Shown here piece by piece: positions 10,515-17,955 of a stretch of DNA of 64,000 bases (its first letter is position 1; each line of letters begins with the position of its first letter). The notes below the pieces were generated by a model. The model was not told the DNA's origin. It saw nothing but the letters and a program-made list of their open reading frames with translations, and searched no databases. Source of the stretch: JAIBJN01 sp963825255. Lineage in GTDB: Bacteria > Actinomycetota > Thermoleophilia > Gaiellales > Gaiellaceae. The DNA lies in assembly GCA_963825255.1 (NCBI GenBank), contig CAWGSF010000001.1:186001-250000 (forward strand), written 5' to 3'. A program made the translations under genes and the position numbers.

Positions 10515-11009
10515 TCAGTCGATGACGAAGCCGACGAGGATGGTCCTCACCCTCGACGTGGACATGTCGATCCGGTAGTCCGTCACGCGGCGCCCGGGCC
10601 TGAACCGGCCGGTCCAGCAGTGGCGGAAGCTCGAGAGCTCCGTGCGGCAGCGCAGCCCCGGATAGGCGTCGTGGAGCTTCGTCTCGGTCGAGCCGACGTG
10701 GATCCTCTCGGCGGTGTGCTGGGTCGGGCGATTCGTGAACACCGCGGTCGCGCCGGCGTTGCCCTGGAACGTGACCCGCAGCTTCCCGGCGTCGTTTCGG
10801 TAGGTGAACTCCGTGAAGGCGCCGAAGTCGTTCGTTCCGTGCTTGATCCGGTCCGGCTCGCCCTTCTTCGCTCTCACCTCGGGCCGGGTCATGTCGAGCT
10901 CGACGCCGGCGATCGAATGCTGCGGCACGATCAGTGCCGCGGCCGTTCCGGTCCACACGAAGCCGCCCACCAAGGCTGCGGAAACGGCCAGGTAGCGGGC
11001 GGCGGGCAC
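10515..11009 (-). CDS. Exported protein of unknown function, SmpA/BamE-like fold possible
   Basis: 164 residues with a GTG start at 11009 and a signal peptide (YLAVSAALVGGFVWTGTAAA). The mature part begins HSIAGVELDMTRPEVRAKKGEPD, a pattern (G-[ILV]-x-[LI]-x-M-[ST]-x-x-[EQ]-V-x-x-x-x-G-x-P) seen in the small alpha/beta module of SmpA/BamE-type lipoproteins. A second similar half follows (IHVGSTETKLHDAYPGLRC). One Cys pair (RCRTE, HCWTG) could form a disulfide. There is no lipobox, so it should be secreted. The cytochrome gene converges on it with a 21-bp gap. Function is not assigned. Confidence 0.6.
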   Translation of the reverse strand: MPAARYLAVSAALVGGFVWTGTAAALIVPQHSIAGVELDMTRPEVRAKKGEPDRIKHGTNDFGAFTEFTYRNDAGKLRVTFQGNAGATAVFTNRPTQHTAERIHVGSTETKLHDAYPGLRCRTELSSFRHCWTGRFRPGRRVTDYRIDMSTSRVRTILVGFVID

Positions 11010-11066
11010 CTCACCGTTCTACAGCTCATCCCACAGAAGCGCAAGCGCGGTCGCCAGGTGCGAAGC

Positions 11067-11155
11067 GGAGAGGGCGGGATTCGAACCCGCGACCCAGCTT
11101 TCACCGGGTACGCGATTTCCAGTCGCGCTCCTTAGGCCAACTCGGACACCTCTCC
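11067..11155 (-). tRNA. tRNA-Ser, anticodon GGA
   Basis: 89-nt cloverleaf with acceptor GGAGAGG pairing CCTCTCC, T-arm GCGGG-TTCGAAT-CCCGC and an anticodon loop carrying GGA after CT. The long variable arm (about 18 nt) marks a class II serine tRNA. It reads UCC/UCU. The CCA end is not encoded, so a CCA-adding enzyme is needed. Confidence 0.96.
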
Positions 11156-11215
11156 GCGGCCCGCCAATCGTAGCTTCCTGTCCGGCTCGGAGATCGCGCG
11201 CCTACGCTACGCGCG

Positions 11216-11818
11216 GTGGGGAACCGGCGCTCGTCGTACCGCTCGCTCGCCTCGCTCCAGCGCGACAATCGGGCGTGCACCGCATGCGCGGACGCGGGGT
11301 ACCCGCTCGAGTCGTTGCCCGTCCTCGAGGGCAGGGCGGGGCAGCAGGCGCTGATCGTCGGGCAGGCGCCGGGCGTGGTGGAGGGCGAGGAACGCCGCCC
11401 CTGGCGCGGGCGGGCCGGGAAGACGCTCCGACGCTGGCTCGAGCTCGACGAGGCGGCGTTCTACGAGACGTTCTACTGCGCGGCGCTCACCCGCTGCTAC
11501 CCGGGGAGGCACCCGTCCGGCCGCGGCGATCGGCCGGCGACGCGGGCGGAGCTCGACCTCTGCTCGTTCTGGCTCGACTGGGAGCTGCGGCTCCTGCGGC
11601 CGCGGCTCGTCCTCCCGGTGGGCGGCCTCGCCGTGCGCCGGCTGCTCGGCCCGGCCAGGCTGACCGAGTGCATCGGCTCCCGGGTCCCGCTCGGGGAGGC
11701 CGTCGCCGTGCCGCTCCCGCATCCTTCCGGCGCGAGCGGCTGGCTCAACGACCGCAAGAACCGCGGGCGGCTGAATCAGGCCCTCGCGCTCGTCCACGAC
11801 GAGCTCTCGCGGCTCTAG
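11216..11818 (+). CDS. Uracil-DNA glycosylase superfamily protein, Fe-S type
   Basis: Probable base-excision repair glycosylase of the family 4/5 uracil-DNA glycosylases, 200 residues. The catalytic-loop motif is GQAPGVVEGEE (about 45-55) and the DNA-intercalation loop is HPSGASGW (about 170). Four cysteines suited to an iron-sulfur cluster are present as CTAC near the N-terminus and CAALTRC near residue 88-94. GTG 11216 is the only start near the first motif. In the catalytic loop the usual GExPG Glu is Gln here. It is convergent with the DUF6328 gene, overlapping by four bases. Confidence 0.8.
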   Translation: MGNRRSSYRSLASLQRDNRACTACADAGYPLESLPVLEGRAGQQALIVGQAPGVVEGEERRPWRGRAGKTLRRWLELDEAAFYETFYCAALTRCYPGRHPSGRGDRPATRAELDLCSFWLDWELRLLRPRLVLPVGGLAVRRLLGPARLTECIGSRVPLGEAVAVPLPHPSGASGWLNDRKNRGRLNQALALVHDELSRL

Positions 11819-12285
11819 TCGGAGTCGCGCAGCCTGCGCCAGACCGGGACGGCGTACCAGAAGACGACGAACGCGCCCGCGACCGCGGTCGTCACGATCG
11901 CCGTCGCGGGCGAGCCGAACACGACGTCGACGATCAGGAAGACCGAGGCCGTCATCGAGGCGGCGATGAAGACCGTGGCGGCCAACGCGGTCGCGGTGGC
12001 GAGCTGCATCAGGGCTTCCTTGTCCTTCTGGCGCCAGCGGATCCGGTGGCTCGTCGTCGGCGTGATGAGGAGGATGATCGCGAACGCGGCGCAGAGGAGC
12101 GCCGCGAGATAGACGTACTCCTCGACCGCGGTCAGGCGGTCGAACCGGTTCTGGAACGGGAGGACGAGGAGGAAGGCGAAGAGCACCTGGACTCCGGGCA
12201 TGGCCAGGCGGTGCTCCTCCACGAGCTCGCCCCACTCGCGGTTGATTTCCTCCGGCGACCTGTTCGGGCTCTCCTGAGTGGCCAC
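11815..12285 (-). CDS. DUF6328-family four-helix membrane protein
   Basis: 156 residues with a cytoplasmic N-terminus (ELVEEHRLAMPGVQVLFAFLL...PFQNRF) and four membrane helices at about 30-47, 60-80, 93-113 and 125-145. The MPGVQVLFAFLLVLPFQ segment is the conserved signature of this actinobacterial membrane family. No function is known. It ends in the last codon of the uracil-DNA glycosylase gene and starts 78 bp from the divergent monooxygenase-like gene. Confidence 0.75.
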   Translation of the reverse strand: MATQESPNRSPEEINREWGELVEEHRLAMPGVQVLFAFLLVLPFQNRFDRLTAVEEYVYLAALLCAAFAIILLITPTTSHRIRWRQKDKEALMQLATATALAATVFIAASMTASVFLIVDVVFGSPATAIVTTAVAGAFVVFWYAVPVWRRLRDSD

Positions 12286-12362
12286 GGCCGGGAGCCTACC
12301 GCCCAGGATTGGCCGTAAGCTCCCGTCGTGTTCGCGAGCGTCACGTCCGTGAGCGGTGGGCC

Positions 12363-12677
12363 TTGTTTGCTCGTGTGACCACGTTCGAAGGCCCTCCCGA
12401 GCAGGTCAGGGCGGCGATGGCGATCTTCCGCGAGGAGGTCATTCCCTGGCTCAAGGACGCGACGGGCTTCCGCGGCTGGATCGTGCTCGTCGACCGTGAC
12501 CGCGAGCGAACCATGGGGCTCACCTTCTGGGCGACCGAGGAGGCCATGACCGACGAGGAGACGAGCGGGGCGGTGCTCCGCGACGATCTCGCCGCGAGCA
12601 TGGGCGTCGAGATGACGAGCCTCGAGTTCTTCGAGGTCGTGGCCGTCGAGGCTCTGTCGCTCGACGAGATCGCCTAG
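12363..12677 (+). CDS. Antibiotic-biosynthesis-monooxygenase-like (dimeric alpha-beta barrel) protein
   Basis: About 104 residues from TTG 12363 (LFARVTTFEGPPEQV). Pattern is the small ferredoxin-like ABM fold: strand ARVTTFEG, helix EQVRAAMAIFREEVIPWL, strand GFRGWIVLVDRDRERTMGLTFWAT. The product is usually a dimer that binds a hydrophobic ligand or acts as a cofactor-free oxygenase; the active reaction cannot be predicted. An upstream in-frame start at 12309 would add 18 residues without family similarity. It precedes the GYD gene by 57 bp and may be co-transcribed. Confidence 0.65.
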   Translation: MFARVTTFEGPPEQVRAAMAIFREEVIPWLKDATGFRGWIVLVDRDRERTMGLTFWATEEAMTDEETSGAVLRDDLAASMGVEMTSLEFFEVVAVEALSLDEIA

Positions 12678-12734
12678 CGCTTGACCCCGCCGGGTGGCGG
12701 GCGTTGAATCGCGGCAACGTCGAGAGGAGGGACC

Positions 12735-13028
12735 ATGCCCAACTACGTGAGCCTCATCAACTGGACGGACCAGGGAGTCCGCAACTTCAAGGACACGGTC
12801 GACCGCTACGAGGCCGCCCAGGCCGCCATGGGGGCGAGCGGCGTCACGTTCAAGGACGCGTACTGGACGGTCGGCCCCTACGACCTCGTCACGGTCGTCG
12901 AGGGCGCGGACGACGAGACCGCCACGGCCGCGCTTCTCGGGATCGCCGCCCAGGGGAACATCCGCACGACCACCATGCGGGCCTTCAGCGCGGACGAGAT
13001 GAGGAGCGTGATCGAGAGAGCCGGTTGA
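12735..13028 (+). CDS. GYD domain protein
   Basis: 97-residue protein of the GYD family (named for a Gly-Tyr-Asp motif, here GPYDLVTVVEG), a small alpha-beta barrel related to the ABM fold. ATG 12735 is preceded by GAGAGGAGG at good spacing. N-terminal strand PNYVSLINWTDQGVR and the TMRAFS strand fit the family. Function of GYD proteins is not established. It forms a likely two-gene unit with the ABM-like gene upstream. Confidence 0.85.
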   Translation: MPNYVSLINWTDQGVRNFKDTVDRYEAAQAAMGASGVTFKDAYWTVGPYDLVTVVEGADDETATAALLGIAAQGNIRTTTMRAFSADEMRSVIERAG

Positions 13029-13034
13029 GCCGAC

Positions 13035-13688
13035 CTACTCCACCAGGACTCCGATGTTGAAGGCGCCCGTCCCGAGGGCGCCCATGAGCTCGAGCCAGAG
13101 CGGCAGGTACATCTCCATGCCGCGTGCCGACCGGATGCCGCCGAGGTCGAGGATCCGCTCGCGCGGCCAGCCGAAGGTGCCGAGGAGCTCCGCGACCTGA
13201 TCCTTCGCGTCCGCGTCCTCACCGCAGAAGAACGCGGCGTGGTCGCCCGGGACCGCCCCGGGATCGACCATCACGGAGCAGTTCATCGTGTTGAGCGCCT
13301 TCACCACCCTCGCCTCGGGGAGCGCGCGCTGGAGCTGCTCGCCGACGGAGTCCGTGTTGAGAACGGCGAGCGACGGCGGGAACCCCTGGGAGAAGTCGAG
13401 CGGGTTGGCGACGTCCACCAGGATCTTCCCGGCGAGGTTCGTCGGGCCGGCCGCCTCGAGCGCCGCCACCGAGTGGATTCCCGCCGTGCAGTTGAAGACG
13501 AGCTCCCCGAAGGCCGCCGCATCGGCGAACGTCCCCTCGCTCGCCCCCGTGCCGACCGCCTCGACCCAGGCCTGCGCCTTCTCGCCCCCCGCCTCGCGCG
13601 AGCCCATCATCACCTCGTGGCCGAGGCTGACGAGCTTCGTCCCGATCGTGCTTCCGACCATGCCGGTGCCGAGCACTCCGATCCTCAT
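13035..13688 (-). CDS. F420-dependent NADP reductase-like protein (Fno family)
   Basis: 218-residue Rossmann protein of the coenzyme F420-dependent NADP oxidoreductase family, which moves hydride between F420 and NADP. The dinucleotide motif GTGMVGSTIG is at residues 7-16, followed by MGSREAGGEKAQAW with the Arg expected to hold the NADP phosphate, and the conserved ALNTMNCSVMVDP and DLGGIRSARGMEMYLPLW segments. ATG 13688 follows GGGGAG. The FDOR-A gene lies directly upstream on the same strand, so the pair may recycle and use F420H2. F420-independent paralogues exist, so the cofactor is inferred. Confidence 0.8.
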   Translation of the reverse strand: MRIGVLGTGMVGSTIGTKLVSLGHEVMMGSREAGGEKAQAWVEAVGTGASEGTFADAAAFGELVFNCTAGIHSVAALEAAGPTNLAGKILVDVANPLDFSQGFPPSLAVLNTDSVGEQLQRALPEARVVKALNTMNCSVMVDPGAVPGDHAAFFCGEDADAKDQVAELLGTFGWPRERILDLGGIRSARGMEMYLPLWLELMGALGTGAFNIGVLVE

Positions 13689-13706
13689 GGGGCTCCCCTG
13701 TCGTCT

Positions 13707-14061
13707 GCTCACGGAGGTCGACGGCAACCGGCAGCGACTCACGCCGCCAGTTGGTGAGGTCGCCTCCGTAGGACTGTGCGTACTTGTCGTGAACGAGCTG
13801 CCGGGCGAGCGCATCCTCCGTCTCGTCGCCGACTACTCGTGCCTCGCCGGCGAACCGAGCGTCGCCGAGCTCGATGGTCACCCGGGGCTCCCGGCGGAGG
13901 TTCCTGACCCAGTCGGAGCGGTCGCGTCCGCCCGAGAGCATGTAGAGCTTGTCGCCGTCGAGCCCGAACCAGATCTCGATCCGGTGCGGCCTGCCGGTCA
14001 CTCGCCCCGTCGTCGTCAGGTAGCAGTACTGCTCGTCCGCGAAGCTGGACCACGCGCTCAC
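13707..14061 (-). CDS. FDOR-A / DUF385 F420H2-dependent reductase-like protein, stop obscured
   Basis: About 118 residues from GTG 14061 (VSAWSSFADEQYCYLTTTGRVTGRP). The motif YLTTTGRVTGRPHRIEIWFGLDGDKLYMLSGG is split here over residues 13-45 and marks the deazaflavin-dependent split-barrel family that includes Ddn of mycobacteria. C-terminal DLTNWRRESLPVAVDL matches family ends, but no in-frame stop follows. A TGA sits one base out of frame at about 13707, so a single-base error has probably hidden the stop. It lies immediately upstream of the Fno-like gene. Family members reduce quinones, nitroaromatics or lipocyclic substrates with F420H2. Confidence 0.75.
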
Positions 14062-14114
14062 GGCGTCATTGTGCTTGTGGGCGCACGCTCGCGCGCGGCG
14101 CTCGCCTCGCGAGG

Positions 14115-14291
14115 TCAGGCGGCGGAAAGGCGGTCCGGCGCCGACCCGTACCCGACGTCGCGAAGCGCCTCGAGGACCCGCCCTGACGCGAGGCGAAGGA
14201 GCATCGCCAGCGGCAGGTTCCCGGCGCACTCCCTCGAGACGACGGTGTCGCCGTCCTCGTCGCGCACGGTGATGACGATCTCGTAGGCCAT
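14115..14291 (-). CDS. Small protein of unknown function
   Basis: 58 residues, MAYEIVITVRDEDGDTVVSR then a helical C-terminus (LAMLLRLASGRVLEALRDVG). ATG 14291 has GGGGGAG eight bases upstream. The beta-then-alpha pattern could be a tiny ferredoxin-like unit. I do not recognise a family. An 8-bp hairpin (14316-14337) lies in its upstream leader. Confidence 0.5.
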   Translation of the reverse strand: MAYEIVITVRDEDGDTVVSRECAGNLPLAMLLRLASGRVLEALRDVGYGSAPDRLSAA

Positions 14292-14723
14292 CGACTCTCC
14301 CCCTTTCGAGCTCTGCCGGAGGAACGGCCTCCTCCGGTTCGTGCCTCCGTCTACCCGACGGTTCGGCCGAGCGCTTTCTTGCCTCGGGCGTCGCCGTGCG
14401 TTCCGGGCGGCGAGGCCGGCCGCGCCCGCGAGGGGTCGGGCCCCGCCGGCCGTCGGCCGTCTACTGGCCGTGTCGCACGCCCGGCTCGCCAGGAGCCACT
14501 CGATCACTCCGGGCTTGGGTGGCCCTCGCTCCTTCGGGCGGGGCCGCGCCGCCCTCTCTGGGCTTCCGGTGCGCGCGCGGACACCACCGCAAACCGCCGA
14601 GATCGGGAGGTCATCAGCCGTTCGGAGGAGCGGCGTGATGATCCGGGTGTCGTTCACGCGGCGGTCCCCGGCCTCGTCTGTTAGCGTCGTCGCCTTCGTC
14701 CCCGGGCAGGCAGTCGAGAGGTG
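14292..14723. other. Intergenic region upstream of the NlpC/P60 gene
   Basis: About 430 bp with no supported gene. It holds an inverted repeat at 14316-14337, arms CCGGAGGA and TCCTCCGG around a six-base loop, with no T-run. Such long leaders before NlpC/P60 hydrolases in actinobacteria can carry the ydaO c-di-AMP riboswitch; I looked for its conserved GGGG-GAA blocks and did not find them. Promoters for the divergent genes must lie here. Confidence 0.4.
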
Positions 14724-15902
14724 ATGCTCGTGACCTCGACCACGCACGTGTTCCCGCGACGGGATCTGGGCGCGACCGAGCTGTGGGAGCGCTCGCTGCG
14801 GCGCTCGCGCCGGCGCCGCTCGAGCGACGCGATCGGAGAGAGGGCCGCCCGCAGCCTGTCTTCCGTCGCGCTCTCGGACCTGGACGGCCCGGCGCTGCGC
14901 GCTCTCGACCCCACCGGCAAGCGCCGGGATCTCTCCGATCCCGAGCTCTGGGACTTCTCGGCCGCATGCGCGCGCGCGAAGCGCCTCGCGGCCGAGCCGG
15001 GCCTGCTGCCCCAGGCGCGGGTCGCGGGCGCCGCGCTCGTCGTCGCCGCGGTCGCGGCCGCCCTCCCGGCTCCGGGAGGCGCCCACAGCCGCGCGAGGTC
15101 GTCGGGGAGCACGCGCGTCCACCCGCAGCTCCTCATGCTCGGAACTCACGGCCCAGCGGTGAGGGAGCTCCAGCGCACGCTCGGCATCGCCGACGACGGC
15201 ATCTTCGGCCCGATGACGCGCGCCGCCGTGCGGGCCTTCCAGAAGCGCAACGGGCTCCTCGTCGACGGGATCGTCGGGCCCCAGACCCGGGCGGCGCTCC
15301 AGCGGGGCACGTCCGGCCGGCCTCTCGTTCGGGCCTGGTGGGTCGCGCCCGTCCAGCGCGCGCTCGGCGTCCCCGCGGACGGGGTGTACGGCCCGGTGAG
15401 CCGCGCGGCGGTCCGGGCGTTCCAGGCGCGGAAGGGCCTCGTCGTCGACGGGATCGTCGGGCCGCAGACGCTCGGAGCACTCGGCATCGGAGCCCGGGTC
15501 GACCGCCGGAGCGAACCGCAGGCGGCGCCCGCGCCGGCGCACTCGAGCCGTGGCGCGCGGGCCGTGGCCATCGCCCGCAGGTACCTGGGGACCCCGTACC
15601 GCTGGGGCGGCTCGTCGCCCGCGACCGGGTTCGACTGCTCCGGCTTCGTCATGTTCGTCTACGGGAAGCTCGGCGTGTCGCTCCCACACAACGCGGCCGC
15701 CCAGTACGGCTACGGCCGCGCCGTCTCGCGCGGGCGGCTCGCGCCCGGCGACCTCGTCTTCTTCGACGGGCTCGGGCACACGGGGATCTACGTCGGGGGA
15801 GGGAAGTTCATCCACGCACCCCACTCGGGCGACGTGGTGAAGATCTCGAGCCTCGGCGAGTCGTGGTACTCGTCCCGCTGGGTCGGCGCACGTCGGCTCT
15901 AG
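14724..15902 (+). CDS. NlpC/P60 peptidoglycan endopeptidase with two peptidoglycan-binding domains
   Basis: Cell-wall hydrolase of about 392 residues. After a basic cytoplasmic N-terminus (1-95) one membrane helix (ARVAGAALVVAAVAAALP) exports the rest. Two PG-binding domain 1 units follow (about 135-190 and 200-255), each with VREL/VRAF, DGI/DGVYGP and VDGIVGPQT repeats. The C-terminal NlpC/P60 domain (about 275-392) has catalytic Cys in GFDCSGFV, His in GHTGIYVG and the polar third residue in FIHAPHSG. Such enzymes cut D-Glu-meso-Dap bonds in stem peptides. The unusually long arginine-rich cytoplasmic leader is atypical for the family. GTG 14721 just before the ATG is an alternative start. 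Confidence 0.88.
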   Translation: MLVTSTTHVFPRRDLGATELWERSLRRSRRRRSSDAIGERAARSLSSVALSDLDGPALRALDPTGKRRDLSDPELWDFSAACARAKRLAAEPGLLPQARVAGAALVVAAVAAALPAPGGAHSRARSSGSTRVHPQLLMLGTHGPAVRELQRTLGIADDGIFGPMTRAAVRAFQKRNGLLVDGIVGPQTRAALQRGTSGRPLVRAWWVAPVQRALGVPADGVYGPVSRAAVRAFQARKGLVVDGIVGPQTLGALGIGARVDRRSEPQAAPAPAHSSRGARAVAIARRYLGTPYRWGGSSPATGFDCSGFVMFVYGKLGVSLPHNAAAQYGYGRAVSRGRLAPGDLVFFDGLGHTGIYVGGGKFIHAPHSGDVVKISSLGESWYSSRWVGARRL

Positions 15903-15950
15903 TCAGCTCGCAGGCGCTCTGACCGGGCGGCGGAGCGTATGATCCAGGCG

Positions 15951-16079
15951 ATGCGCCTTCGCGCTCTGCTTCACGCCGTCAACGCCTGGCTCGAGCGCTG
16001 CGGCGAGTCGTGCTGCGTCGGGCGCTCGCGGGTCGCGCTCGCGAGGACGCTCGCGCGCGGGCGTCCACACGCGGAGTGA
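15951..16079 (+). CDS. Short Cys-rich ORF coupled to the polyol dehydrogenase gene
   Basis: 42 codons, MRLRALLHAVNAWLERCGES then CCVGRSRVALARTLARGRPH and a final Ala-Glu. Its TGA (16077-16079) overlaps the GTG start of the dehydrogenase (16076), the same four-base GTGA coupling used by the genes downstream. An in-frame ATG at 15939 adds four residues. Three Cys in a CGESCC cluster and an amphipathic N-terminal helix are visible. It could be a leader peptide, a small protein, or chance coding. No homology known to me. Confidence 0.4.
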   Translation: MRLRALLHAVNAWLERCGESCCVGRSRVALARTLARGRPHAE

Positions 16080-17134
16080 GAGCGGCCCTCTGGCAGGCGC
16101 CGGGCGAGATGGCGCTCGCGGACGTGCCGGAGCCCGCCTGCCCGCGGGACGGGGCGCTCCTCCGCGTCGTCGCCTGCGGCATCTGCGGCACCGACGTCCG
16201 CGCGTTCTACAACGGCGACCGCCGCATCGGGCCCGGCTGGATCCTCGGCCACGAGACGTGCGGCGAGGTCGTCGAGGTCGGGCCGGAGGCGAACGGCCGC
16301 GTGGACGCGGCTCCGGGCGACGTCGTGCACGTGATCTCGACCCTTTACTGCGGCGAGTGCGACCTCTGCCTCGGGGGAAACGAGCATCTCTGCCAGCGCG
16401 GCGGCCTCATGGGCTTCGACTACCCGGGCGCGTACGCCGAGCTCGTCGCCGTGCCCGGCGTGGCGCTGAAGAACGTCTTCCGGCTCCCGGACGGCCTCGA
16501 CCCCGTCTACGCGACCTTCGCCGACCCGCTCTCCGACGCGATCTGCGGGCACAAGGATCTCGGCATCGGCCCCGGCCAGACGGTGGCCGTCGTCGGCGCG
16601 GGGCCGATCGGGACCGCGCACGCCGCGTTGGCGCTGGCGGAGGGAGCCGAACGGGTGCTCCTGCTCGAGCGCGAGGCGCGCCGGCTCGAGCTCGCGCACG
16701 CGGTGCTCGGAAGCGGGCCGATCGAGTACGTCGACGTCTCGACGCGCGACGCCGTCGAGGCGGTCAGGGAGGCGACCGGTGATGGGGCCGACGTCGTCAT
16801 CGTGGCCAACTCGAACCCGGCCGCACAGGAACAGGCGCTCGACATGGCCGCCATCCGCGGCCGGGTCCTCTTCTTCGGCGGGCTGCCGAAGGGGACGCCC
16901 ACGATCGCGTTCCCGTCCAACGTCCTTCACTACCGCGAGGTGTCGGTACACGGCTCCTACGCCTCGCGACGCCAGGACCAGGAGCGCGCCCTAGCGCTGC
17001 TCGCCGCGAACGAGCACGGCATCCGCGGCGTCGTCAGCGAGGTCGTGCCCCTGGAGGAGGCGCCCGTCGCCTTCCCGCGCCTTCGGGCCGGAGAGGCGCT
17101 CAAGATCGTCGTGACACCGGAGGAGGGTCCATGA
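16076..17134 (+). CDS. Zinc-dependent medium-chain polyol/threonine-type dehydrogenase
   Basis: 352-residue medium-chain dehydrogenase of the sorbitol/threonine dehydrogenase branch, probably oxidising a polyol to a ketose with NAD(P). Catalytic zinc ligands are Cys in ACGICGTDVR (about 34) and His in GHETCGEVVE (about 59). The structural zinc lobe has CGECDLCLGGNEHLC (about 86-100) with all four Cys. The NAD fold has GAGPIGTAHA (about 174). GTG 16076 (VRAALWQAPGEMAL) overlaps the stop of the small ORF. First enzyme of a five-gene operon with GTGA/ATGA overlaps. Substrate unproven. Confidence 0.88.
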   Translation: MRAALWQAPGEMALADVPEPACPRDGALLRVVACGICGTDVRAFYNGDRRIGPGWILGHETCGEVVEVGPEANGRVDAAPGDVVHVISTLYCGECDLCLGGNEHLCQRGGLMGFDYPGAYAELVAVPGVALKNVFRLPDGLDPVYATFADPLSDAICGHKDLGIGPGQTVAVVGAGPIGTAHAALALAEGAERVLLLEREARRLELAHAVLGSGPIEYVDVSTRDAVEAVREATGDGADVVIVANSNPAAQEQALDMAAIRGRVLFFGGLPKGTPTIAFPSNVLHYREVSVHGSYASRRQDQERALALLAANEHGIRGVVSEVVPLEEAPVAFPRLRAGEALKIVVTPEEGP

Positions 17135-17955
17135 CAGCGCTCGGCAAGACGATCCGGATGAAGCGGGTCCTCGACGAGGACTCGGGCACGTCGCTCATCT
17201 GCGCCCTCGACCACGGCATGACCTCGCCGGTCTTCCTCGAGCCGCTCGCGGACATCCGCGCACGCGCGCGAGAGGCGATTGCGGGCGGGGCGAACGTCCT
17301 CATGCTCTCCCGCGGGATGGCGAAGATCGCCGCTCCCGAGCTGCGCAAGACGACCTCCGTCGCCTACATGCTCTCCGGCTCCGCGAACCCGGGTTCCTCG
17401 CCGACGATCGCGGCGGTCGCGGAGGTCGACGAGGCGCTCAGGGCCGGGGCCGACGCAGTGGTCCTCTACGTCGCGCTCGGCGGCGACGACGAGGAGGGGA
17501 TGATCGAGCGGCTCGCCGAGGTCGGCGCGGCCTGCGACGAGCTCGGGATGCCGTTCATCGCGGAGGCCGAGTGGCCGAGCGCCTACAGCTCCCTCGACGA
17601 CGTCGCCGAGCTGGGCACGGACTACCTGCTCCGCAGCGTCCGCCTCTGCGCGGAGCTGGGCGCCGACGTGATCAAGACGAACTGGCCGGGCACGGAGGAG
17701 GAGTTCGGCAGCCTCATCGCCGCAGCGACCGGGCTTCCGGTCGTGCTCGCCGGCGGCTCCCGCCTCCCCGACGAGGAGCTCCTCGCGCGGCAGGAGGCCG
17801 CGATGCGGGCCGGCGCCGTTGGCTGCAGCGTCGGGCGGAACATCTTCATGCACGAGCGCCCGGAGGCGATGACGCGGGCTCTCAAGCGGGTGATCGTCGA
17901 CCGCTGGACCGCGGCTCGCGCGGTCGAGGAGCTCGCGGGCGCAGGCGTGGCGTGA
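17131..17955 (+). CDS. DhnA/LsrF-type class I aldolase
   Basis: 274-residue TIM-barrel aldolase of the DhnA family (archaeal-type class I fructose bisphosphate aldolase, LsrF, and related ketose-phosphate aldolases). The Schiff-base lysine is in ADVIKTNWPG (about 174-183); the N-terminal ICALDHGMTSPV carries the usual Asp-His, and the phosphate loop is VLAGGSR plus GCSVGRNIF. ATG 17131 overlaps the upstream stop in ATGA, and the downstream kinase start overlaps its stop, so translation is coupled. With a kinase and dehydrogenase beside it, cleavage of a phosphorylated ketose to DHAP and an aldehyde is the likeliest role. Confidence 0.82.
   Translation: MTALGKTIRMKRVLDEDSGTSLICALDHGMTSPVFLEPLADIRARAREAIAGGANVLMLSRGMAKIAAPELRKTTSVAYMLSGSANPGSSPTIAAVAEVDEALRAGADAVVLYVALGGDDEEGMIERLAEVGAACDELGMPFIAEAEWPSAYSSLDDVAELGTDYLLRSVRLCAELGADVIKTNWPGTEEEFGSLIAAATGLPVVLAGGSRLPDEELLARQEAAMRAGAVGCSVGRNIFMHERPEAMTRALKRVIVDRWTAARAVEELAGAGVA

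Noticed and set aside
14292..14723. ydaO (c-di-AMP) riboswitch before the NlpC/P60 gene
   Set aside because: The position fits actinobacterial practice but the conserved blocks were not found by eye.
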